DNA from: Podocnemis expansa
Lineage: Eukaryota; Chordata; Testudines; Podocnemididae
Direction of reading: 5' to 3'
DNA length: 64,000 bases
NCBI GenBank assembly: GCA_007922195.1
Contig: ML681963.1
Coordinates: 55,538,005 to 55,602,004, forward strand
A program made the translations under genes and the position numbers. This document shows, in pieces, positions 47,719-64,000 of the stretch. Numbering within the stretch: the stretch's first letter is position 1; the number at the start of each line of letters is the position of its first letter. The notes beneath the pieces are model-generated. The model was not told the DNA's origin. It worked only from the letters and a program-made list of their open reading frames with translations, and made no database searches.

Positions 47719-47850
47719 TATGACCACCTTATTACAGTTCAGTGCTAATCTTTTCCAGCAATGAATCCTTTTTATAAATCCTACCTCGCAAAGCATTTCA
47801 GATGAGATTTGGTGAGAGGTGAAGACAACTGAGAAGTGTCCATGCAGAGG

Positions 47851-47886
47851 AAAAAAAAAAACCAAAAAAAAAAAAAAAAAAAAAAA
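47851..47886. repeat. Poly(A) run
   Basis: About 34 A with one CC interruption directly before a foldback copy. Confidence 0.9.
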
Positions 47887-48063
47887 CCAGGAGCCCTGTG
47901 GCACTTAAAAGACCAATAAATTTATTGCATGAGCTTTCATGGGAGAAAATCCCACTTTGTCAGATGCTTTGAAGATGTGTCTTCAAAACATCGACAAAGT
48001 GGGATTTTCTCCCACAAAAGCTCATGCAACAAATCTGTTAGTCTTTAAGCACCACAGGACTCT
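47887..48063. repeat. Foldback repeat, near-complete palindrome, head missing
   Basis: Arms GGAGCCCTGTGGCACTTAAAAGACC to CAGATGCTTTGAAGATG pair with the reverse complement ending AGCACCACAGGACTC. A pyrimidine (CT)n tract follows. Confidence 0.85.
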
Positions 48064-48065
48064 CT

Positions 48066-50299
48066 CTCTCTCTTTTTTCCCTTTTTTTAAAAAAAACACT
48101 GTACAAGACTAGCACAGTTGCCCCTTTGGAACATGCAGAGAAGGGTTTAAGTTTTTTTTTAAAACAGAGGGCATGAGCAGAGAATTTGACAAATTGCTCA
48201 AAAGCAGAATTTGGATCCCTCAGTCACTGGGTCTTTACTCTTGTTCAACCTGAGTGAGTTCTCCCCTACCAACCACATACACTGCTTTGGTTCAAACCCT
48301 GGCAAATCCCACGTATTTACAGAGCTGGGGGGGGGGGGGCACAAACAGGCCATTCCAGAGCAAATGAAAGTATATTCAATCAATCAATTTTCAGGCTAGT
48401 TCCTCTAGCAGTACCATTATATATTGCAAATTATTCAAGCAACTCCATCATCATTCCTGCAGCCTTAAGACTAATATCTTTTGAGTTGGCAAGTGCCTCA
48501 CAACCTGCCTTTTTCTGATGCCTCTCAGACCTGTGGCTGTGGACACGTGTTCACCCACCTCAGCTCTCTCTCTGCATTGCTCACATTGTGTCATGTAGTG
48601 TGGGACAAAGTTTTTTCTGCATGATTTCCAGGTACAATTCCCTTCATTTGTAGTTCAGCACACTCCTTTGGCCACAAATATAGGAACACATTGTAGGCAG
48701 TACAAGGAGTACAGCGCTGTTGCATAGATAAAGTATTGAAAAAAGTTGAACCACGAACTAAGATCAAGCTGTTAACTACAGCAATTAGTCATAGCACTTC
48801 TACAGCCAGGGAGCCAGTCTCTTCTTTAAAGAGACCAAACAGAAAGAGGCAGCAGGGGTGAAGTTGCGGGAGGACCAGATTCTCTCTTTGCTGTATGACC
48901 CAAGGCATCTCATGACCAATTAACTGCACCTTCCTAGGATAAATTTCCAGTGCATAGGAGCCACTGGTGAAGTCAGTGACTGTTTTGCACATGGTGGCCC
49001 TAATAAATCATGCGTATTGGCTATGATGACCGTGCCAGAATGCCAGTTCTTGAATGTGCAGAGACAGAGGTTGTGCTATGCTCCTAACGGATCCCAGATG
49101 CTTTGATGGGTCACACACACAAAAGCTTCTCCGAGCTACCATCCTTCTGGGCAAAAAGGTTTACACTGGCTTCCTTTGCAATAAGCCATTGTTACTGTTT
49201 CTCAATTGACCATACCTAGAAATCTTTTCCACCACACACATTCATTCCACGTAATCTATTCTATTGTCTTGCCACCCTAAGAAAGCATGCCACATCCATA
49301 CTCCTCTCCGCCTCTTCCCCAGACCTGACAGAAGGATCAGACCACTGAAAAGTCATTATTGGGATTTTTTTTTTTTTTTAATGGAACGGCTTTTAAAATG
49401 CAGCCTTAAAATGGTTTACAAGGCCCAAGAAAGGGAAACAAATGAATGATCCTTACAGAGTCTTGAAAGAGCACACCACATTGCAATTGTACACCAATCA
49501 ACATTAACCATGAGCTCTGTTAACACAACTCTTAAAAGTTTCACTTTAAACTCAGACTCGTACTGCCTGCCTCCTTAAGAGAGAACTGCAAGACACCCTC
49601 ATGAGCATTCAATTCTGATAGCTATTAGGAATTCATCTGGACGAGACAGGAATTCCAGAATGAGTGACATTCCTGACAGCTCAGTGTTTGAAGCAGGAAC
49701 TTGGATTTCATAGAAATATATGAATAATAGAGCAGATGGATAACACATAATAAAAGCATTCAGAATGCAGATAGCTCCATTTCAAACTCTTCTGCAACCC
49801 ACCCATTGACTGGGTAAAATGAACTCAGTGACTGTAATTCAGTTCATAATCTACCTTCCCCCCTCAGGAATCAAGTGAGTCTGGGTTTCCCATGCTGCAG
49901 CTGCACTGAACTGTAAGGTAAATTGTGACCTAGCCAAGGGGATCCTTTCAGGGCCACAGACTACACAGCAAAGAGTTTTGTAGAAGCGGACTGCTGGGCA
50001 GGTCAGGTTAGGTTAGTGAAAGGTGACAGATCTGTAGCCTGTCCCCAGAAGAGAAACAGCAGAGGTGGCAGCAGCTCAAGCTCTAGTCACACCACCCCAC
50101 TATGTCACATCATCTTCAATGTGGAAACACTCCCCAACTATAGATGAAAGGGGACTTTGGTCTGCACAGTCAAGTTTATGGTTGCCTTGCTAGGAGTGAC
50201 ACTAAGGTACTGTAGCCACAACAGATGTGCCAGAGGGGTTAATTCTGAAAATGCCTGCTACAGTTTGTCTCTTACAACTCTGTGCTTGAACGCTTTTTA
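48066..50299. other. No gene or clear repeat recognised
   Basis: A poly(G) run (about 48327-48338) and T/A runs are present. No coding feature is supported. Confidence 0.45.
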
Positions 50300-52079
50300 C
50301 TTTCCAAATACTTTGCAATGTTCAACTTAATTTTCCATTTGAATTAAGTGTCAAAAGGGTGAATTTTCCAGCCTCTTGGTTTATTTTAGACCCATAACAC
50401 TTCTTCAATGCATTTAGTTATTCTAAACAAGAGCAGGTGATACGCATTACTGTATTTTACCACTTAAAACAACGTGGAAACTTCTTTTTTAATCTAAGTA
50501 TGCACATCTAAAATTACCAAAGCCTCTTTTCACACTATACATTATTTATACATTATAGTGGAAAAACAGAATTACTTTGGCTGAAATGCATTTAATACTT
50601 CACAGTGTTTAGACTTGATATCTAGATATTGTCAGACAACAGAAATAAAATATAGGCTGTACACACTCTGAAATGTTGAATACATTTCAGCCACTATTAT
50701 TCTTTTTTTCCATTAAAAATATTGAGTGCATTATAATGCAATTTACTGGTCCCCCTACGACACTTATCACAGAATCAAATCAGACCACCCTGGCACAACA
50801 CACCCAAATTAAGACTGTTTCGTAGCATCTGCTCTCAAAAATATTGCTGTGGGAAAAACAATTAAAATTCTTGCCTGCAAAGAGGAAGAGGATCCAGATA
50901 ACTGGAATCTCTTAAGATGCTGGGCAGGCTCTTCATCCTTCATCCCATTCTCCTCTGAAGGAAGGCACTGAGCTTCCTGTTAACATACTCCATTCTAACG
51001 CACCCTGTCCTGGCTAATCCTTAAAGTAACAATGAGGTTTGAATTTTATGTGAATTCAGTTATTAAAACTTAGAATTAGTTACAAGTTGTTTGCGCTGAG
51101 TAAGAAACAATGAGATCAGTGCAGCATCTTTGGAGAACAGTACTTAATAACAAACACTTCAGTATCAATTATCGATAGCAAGTTAACCAGGGCTATTTTT
51201 TCAGAGACTAGAAATGTTCTTAAGACTAGTGCAAAAGTGAGAGCCTCAGTGTTCTAATATAGCAACCAAAATTCTTTTCTGCTAAATGAACTAAGAGCCT
51301 GATGCAGCTCCTCCTTAAATAAAGTTCTGACAAACCAGAAGTTTGCTTTACCACCAAATCCCTCTCACCCTAAGAGTGCCGTCACCCCAAATGGAAGCAG
51401 ATCATTTGGGCTGAAAAGCCTCCATGTTTTACTCTGGATAAAAAGGGCTTGTCTGAAGTGCACTGCCATCAGTTTTTCACTCAATGAGCCTACTGAAAAG
51501 CTTTAAGAAAGATGCAGCATGTCCTCAGTAAGAAGAGGCACAGCTGGAAATAAAGAGACCTGGTGTGTGCTCTACCAGGCACATTCATTTCTTTCAGTTT
51601 ATATGCCTCATTCTTTGCTGCTACATACAGTGTGTTAGCCAGTCAGTCACATGCTTCACCCCCTCCATCTGCAAGCACAGCTCTCACAAGCATCAGCCTC
51701 AAGAAGAAAACAGATCCTATGGTGGGTTCTTTTTGTGCTCAATCCCGTATTTGAACTGCCTGGAGATCTTTTAGAGTTTAAACAGCAAACTTTGCACACA
51801 GTCAAATATCCAACTAAAAACTGAATGTAGAAAGAGTCTCTGTGGGTTGTATGAAAAAGTTATTCGCCCTATGAAAATTTTTAGACTGAACTGATGGGAT
51901 AAATAGAGTAACTCAGAGAGTGGTCTTCTATGGAAAATGGAAATATAACAACTTAAAGAGTCAGTGATTCCTTAGGAGATGGAATTTAAAGGAGGCACTA
52001 AATCCCTATGAATCTGTGACAAGAGCTACATGCCACACCTGCTGGTCCCTCCAGTCCCTTGCAGAGATTACACTGTGAC
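50300..52079 (-). other. Probable TRAPPC3 3' UTR region; poly(A) site unresolved
   Basis: This is AT-rich sequence with no repeat that I recognise, downstream of the stop codon. Reading the minus strand, the first standard-looking poly(A) hexamers are ATTAAA (plus positions 50591-50596 and 50488-50493) and AATAAA (50380-50385), with weaker variants nearer the stop. I cannot choose between them, and a shorter UTR using a variant signal is equally possible. The UTR call follows from position only. Confidence 0.4.
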
Positions 52080-59411
<7,332 letters not shown>

Positions 59412-59919
59412 CCTGCTGCGCCTCAGCCCAGACCCAGACCAGCCGCTGACAGACCTAGCGGCCGCAGAGGCCGAGGGCGCGCGGCGCGGGACAGGGCCTG
59501 GCGCGGGGCACGACGGGAGCTGGAGTCCTCTCAGCCCAGGGCCGCCTCCAGCGCCTGCCCCCCCAGCTCCGCCCGAAAAACTGCCCGCCCCATAATGCAC
59601 CGCGCGGCACCGCCCCCTCCCCCGGCGCATGCAGGGAACGGGGGAGGAGGCTATCAGGCCGGGCGGGCACTACAACTCCCAGTAGGCTCTGGGAGAGCGC
59701 GGCGTGACAGGGCCGCAATTCCCAGCAGGCCTTGCGGCGGGGGGGTGTGGGGCTGCAGTGCGGGCCGCGGGCCGTGGGGTGGCGCGAGGGGGCTGGGGCG
59801 CGCCTGGAACGCTTCTGCTGTTTTTAGCGGGGCCTGGAACGCTTCCCCCCCAAAAATAGGTTGTGTGGGGGCGTGCCAGCATAGTTTAACCCCTGTAAAT
59901 AAAAAGCCAGACAAAATCA

Positions 59920-60005
59920 TATATTTTTAACATGTCAGCTGGATGGAGGATGTGTAGGTAAAGAGCAGGCTATGTCCTCTTTTTGCCTGACATCTGGTAA
60001 CCCTA
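59920..60005. mobile_element. Right end of a GGTTACC-type hAT element
   Basis: TGTCCTCTTTTTGCCTGACATCTGGTAACCCTA matches the right end of 17948-19988. No left end is present nearby. Confidence 0.7.
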
Positions 60006-61940
60006 CCCACAGGTGGCTTTTGGGGTAGGCAAAGGAGGTGTCTGACAGACAGCTAGTTGCTGTTTCAACCCTACCATTTACACCCTGGTTCAGAGAAGGT
60101 CATAAAGGGGATGGATAAGTTGTAGGAGACCCTCCATTGGGCCTACCTACACCGTTAGTGGGGATGTTTTCTTCCTCTGATGCAGAGGAAGGGAAACAGT
60201 GAAGGAGCCGGCTCCCATTTACTCCATGCTCCGTTAATTCCCCACTCCAGGTTTCGAGGAGAGAGGTTTAGCAACCCTTCTCTCAAGGCTCCCTTACCGC
60301 CAATCCCAGTCCCCCTTGTTAGCGTGGGGGGGTGTCAGTGACCCCTCACCCTACTTCCACTAGGTCCTGGAAGAGTATAGGGAGACTCTACTCACAGCTC
60401 AGAGACCTGTCACCCAATGGGATCTAGATGTGGTGATACAGTCGAACAGGGTAACTTTATGAACACTGAGACTCAAGCATGTAGCTAGTCCTCTCAGGAA
60501 ACCCTCAGCCTCTGAGAAAGGGTACAGAACCCCTAGCAGACTAGAGAGGCCTAGCATTACTATTGGTAGCATGCTTACGATGCCTTTCCCTATCACTCCA
60601 CACTGTTTACCCTAAGGACACAAGGGAATGGTCCCTTGCACATTTCTTTTAGCGAGGATTACCTTACGTGTCTGTTTTCCCAGGGGTTCTTTTTTCCCAC
60701 TCCAGGATTAACCCCAATTCCATCCTATTTTGATTATATGGTAGAGGTCATCAGTAGTAACCCTTTCTCTCCTGCAGAGCAAGGGATACACACCTGCTCC
60801 TAAGCATGCCTGGCTAACCATCCAATACCCAAAGAGGCAGTTACGGGCATTACGCCATTGACCCCTTTCTGCCAAGGAACCAACAACGGTAGCTCACTGC
60901 CCTGACATGAGGCAGCCTCCCAAACCCACGAGTGGCTGGCCTCCTTATTATATACAGGTCGGGATGGAGAATAAACACCAATCACATGGGAGTTACATGC
61001 CATCTGAGCACACTGATGGGGATAGCAAGCATGTATTGAGGTTAGATCTGCCTTCCCTGGAAGAGGCCGCAGGATAGATTTTTCATTCTCTCCTCTTGCT
61101 TGGGTCCTAAAGACCAGAGAAGGTAGAGTGTGAGGGAAACGCATACTTAGCCATCCAATTTGTGTGGATTCTTGCTGGGACCTCAAGATAGGGATTCCCC
61201 TATCTCCCCATTTGTCATGCATTGTTTCCTCCTACGGGCCTAGGAATGACTTAATGTGGGGTTTTTCTACTTCCCTGCCATTTTTCCTAGTTCATTCATT
61301 ATATCTCATTCTACCATCCTATCCTTTTTCCTCCCATAAAGGATTCTAAGGAATTTCTCCCAAAGCTTAGAGTGGGAGTTCCCTAAAAAAGGGGACCCCA
61401 ACCTGTTGCTATGACTTGTAAGAGGATCACCTCCACTGGGTGGGACCCTCTGAGATGCTCTACACCCACTCACCCCTTCTCCTCTGGGTACCCAACTCTA
61501 ATGGAGCCCCTTTGGAGGCCCAAGGACCCTCCTGGCCGAACCTCCTAGGTAGTCAGGCCTCAGCCCAGGGATCCTTCCCCCTTTTTTTTCAATACTGATA
61601 GATCATAGGACTAGACCCCTGTATCTTCCTTACGTGGTTGTTTTCCCATTCTTTCCTTCAGCGCTGTTGTGGGACACCCATCCCATGGTATGACTTACAG
61701 CAATCCAGGCCATGGCGTTCAGGGCCAGTGCATCATAGATAAAGATGACAAGACCCATCCCACTAAGGTTGGAGAGCTAACATTTTCCCCTACTGTCTGG
61801 CTAGAGGTATAGTGCCCATTTGATTTTTTATGGTATGGAGAAACACTACTAGGGAAAGCAATTTCCTTTGCTTATTGCCTGCTGACATAAGGGCCACCTA
61901 TATTGGATCAAGATCACCCTGTTTCCAGAAAGCCAGTCCG
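60006..61940. other. Unassigned; possibly the interior of a large non-coding retroelement
   Basis: No domain or repeat is recognised with confidence. The adjacency to inverted repeats at 62186-62483 suggests that part of it may belong to that element, but this is inference. Confidence 0.3.
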
Positions 61941-62179
61941 ATGGAGTGGTAAGTAACCTCTTCAGCACCTATCATGCAGTTCTTCTCCCGGAAGAAACTG
62001 CAGGTCGGTAGTGTGTTCGTCAACATCAGCTTGACGACTCATTGCTTTGTCCGTCCTTGCAGTTGAGATGCCATTTGAGTGTAGCTGTGCTGATGGTGGG
62101 AAAATTTAAACTCCACCCACCATCCAAGGTATAGCTAGTAGTCACCTGAAACTGAACAATGCAAGCATTGCTCGAAGAA

Positions 62180-62485
62180 GAGCAGTGGGTTACTTACTGG
62201 TAACTGTCCTTCTTTGAGATGGGCTGCTTGCATACATTCAGGTCCTTCCCACTGTCCCTGCTACTCAGAGTTAGTGATAGAAGGGACTGTGGGGGACCAG
62301 GGTTGGGGCCATCTATATGTAGTCGTGGGAGCGGCCAGAAGGGGCATTGGCTGCCGACCCTGCTCTGACAGGCTAGGGCTAAAAGTTTCCAACCAATCAT
62401 GGGCTGCGGCATGTAAACACCTAAAACTGAATTTATTTGAGCAGCCCATCTCGAAGAAGGACAGTTACCAGTAAGTAACCCACAT
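62180..62485. mobile_element. Segment bounded by a 39-40 bp inverted repeat
   Basis: GTTACTTACTGGTAACTGTCC with TTCTTTGAGATGGGCTGC (62188-62226) is repeated in inverted form as GCAGCCCATCTCGAAGAAGG with ACAGTTACCAGTAAGTAACC (62442-62481), one mismatch. The word is familiar from abundant turtle retroelement termini. It could be a DIRS-like terminus or a foldback derivative. Confidence 0.65.
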
Positions 62486-62559
62486 TTTGGTGCATGTCAT
62501 TCCTGATCTGCACCCTTCCTAGGGGTCCAATCCTCCTACCTTGCACAACTCTACCAATA

Positions 62560-63180
62560 TGTTAGGGAAAAGTTAAGTTATAAGAATGTTGAGTGAAGCT
62601 GATTGACAGGAGGCTGAAGTTGGCAGGGTGCCAGACTGGGTAGCATGCCAAGTAGCTAACTCTGCTCAGATACAGGGTGCCGTGTGCAAAATTAGTGCTC
62701 GGTGCAGCAGCCAGAGAACAGCCATGTGGACAACACAGAGACAAGGTGGGAAAATGACAGCTTTGTGATTGATTGGGAGATTTTATTTAAGTGAGATACT
62801 CCAGAGGAAGGGTGCTGTCCTTCTGAGTGGCAGCCAGTGCACCGTTTATTTGCGTGGGTGTTGGACCAAGAAAGAAGCCAGAAGAAATCCAGAAGACACA
62901 CTGACATTGTGACCAGGAGGAGAAGAAGGCGGCAACACCCACATCATCACAGTCCCCACCACAGAAGATCAACTCTCTGACCTGAGAGAAGGCCAACCAT
63001 AGCTATTACTTCTGGGCCGGTTGGGTAGACCAACACGTGGAGGGAGGGAAGTTGGGGTTGGTGTTTAGTCTCATGTTTGATCTGTTTGTGAGTTTACAAT
63101 AAACAAAACTGTTGTTTTTACCAAGAGAGCAAATCACTTTTTGATTGATCTCTTGGTGACAGATCTGGCAGGGTCAAGAA
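62560..63180 (+). repeat. Possible LTR-like sequence
   Basis: It begins TGTTAGGG, has an AATAAA at about 63101 followed by a short U-rich stretch, and reaches TTGGTGACA at about 63155-63163. These resemble an LTR with its R-U5 side. No matching TSD was found, so the boundaries are guesses. Confidence 0.35.
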
Positions 63181-63905
63181 TTTGTTTTTAGCAAAATAGA
63201 GAGCAGCTTTTTGCTAACAAGTGCCCCTTGTTCCTGGCCTGAAATTCCAGATATAGTTCAAGTGCTGGCTCCCCTAGCACAGAGACTAGATACGTCAGGC
63301 CAAGTTCTCTGTTGGATTTGCAGTGTGAATCCTTGACAATAGACAAGGAACCCACACACATTTGAACTTGTGACCTGAACTAGGTTTTAGAGTGTGATTT
63401 CTCAGAAACAGAAGGCTGGTTTATTCATCTATTTCCTGAAATTGCTGCACAGTCAGAGTTCAGAAAATACTGTTAACTCCATTACATACCATAGATAAAT
63501 AATATCCCTGCAAGCTTATTGCCTGCAGAACTCATTGAAGCCAACAGTCAGTTGCATCCAAGAAAGCTTAGGACAACACATTTGATGGGTGATGAACGTC
63601 ATATGCATTATTTTGGCTAACATTGGTGCCCACATTCTCCATATACTTACACATGTTAACAAGCCATGACTAGCTCTTAGAGAGACAGGACCAAAGTGCA
63701 TGTGTTAATATTGCATTATCTCATGGAGAAACAGTGCTTCAGCTACTGCCAGGTCTCTTGGGCACCTCTCTTTATTCTTTGCAGAGACTGTGTAATTTAG
63801 TCAAGCGTTTCACACCTACTTGTTTGATTCTGCAAAACAAAAGTTTAATAAAATTTAATCTGACCAGAAATGTTGTTGTCACTCTGCATAAACATACCAC
63901 TGCAG
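63181..63905. other. No gene or clear repeat recognised
   Basis: Nothing supported. Confidence 0.45.
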
Positions 63906-63907
63906 TA

Positions 63908-64000
63908 CTAAAACAGCAGCCATGTTAATCTAGTTCAGCGAAACATGCAAGGAGTCCTGTGGCACATTTAAAGACTAGCAAATTTACTTATCACACTGCA
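63908..64000. repeat. Foldback-repeat family, head and left arm, truncated by window end
   Basis: GCAGCCATGTTAATCTAGTTCAGCG head followed by AAGGAGTCCTGTGGCAC and AAGACTAGCAAATTTACTTATC. Confidence 0.8.

Noticed and set aside
60000..64000. MAP7D1 5' exon expected near TRAPPC3
   Set aside because: No Glu/Lys/Arg-rich coiled-coil coding or CpG-rich second promoter is visible in the remaining 4.5 kb.

Overview
This window looks like vertebrate genomic DNA from a non-avian sauropsid, most likely a turtle. That rests on the interspersed repeats: CR1-family LINE fragments, tRNA-derived SINEs with a sauropsid-type tail, hAT-type elements with 8-bp target-site duplications (TSDs), and many copies of a foldback repeat carrying the words GACTAACAAATTTATT and CCCACTTCATCAGATGC, which I know from turtle and crocodilian DNA. 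The species cannot be fixed from the sequence alone.

Only one gene can be supported. It is a complete five-exon TRAPPC3 (BET3, a TRAPP complex subunit) on the minus strand at 52080-59411. It encodes 180 residues, all exon joins keep frame, all introns are GT-AG, and it starts inside a CpG-rich promoter at about 58985-59830. Its introns carry at least three hAT-type elements and two foldback repeats.

The other 52 kb to the left and 4.5 kb to the right are gene-poor. Positions 1-943 hold a broken retroelement gag-like ORF. From 1 to 17 kb there are minisatellites, MITE-like palindromic elements, SINE/MIR-like and CR1 fragments, and two hAT elements (10307-10495 and 11345-12195). From 17.9 to 28.6 kb there are a 2.04-kb non-coding hAT element with a perfect TSD (17948-19988), another hAT (21716-22139), and CR1/L3-like LINE pieces. 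From 33.2 to 36.3 kb there is a pair of solo LTRs in opposite orientations, one inserted cleanly into a SINE, the other carrying an expanded internal tandem repeat. From 37.4 to 48 kb there are GC-rich repeats, SINE fragments and foldback repeats, one of them split by a CR1 insertion. Beyond the promoter (59.9-64 kb) there is a hAT end, a long unassigned stretch, a segment bounded by inverted repeats, a possible LTR, and a foldback copy running off the window.

The most unusual structure is the foldback repeat family. At least two copies are flanked by 12-bp duplications and one ends in a TTTG-type tail, so they look like retroposed hairpins rather than DNA-transposon MITEs. I found no CRISPR array, operon, intact transposase or other protein gene. 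In mammals TRAPPC3 lies between COL8A2 and MAP7D1; neither is recognisable here.
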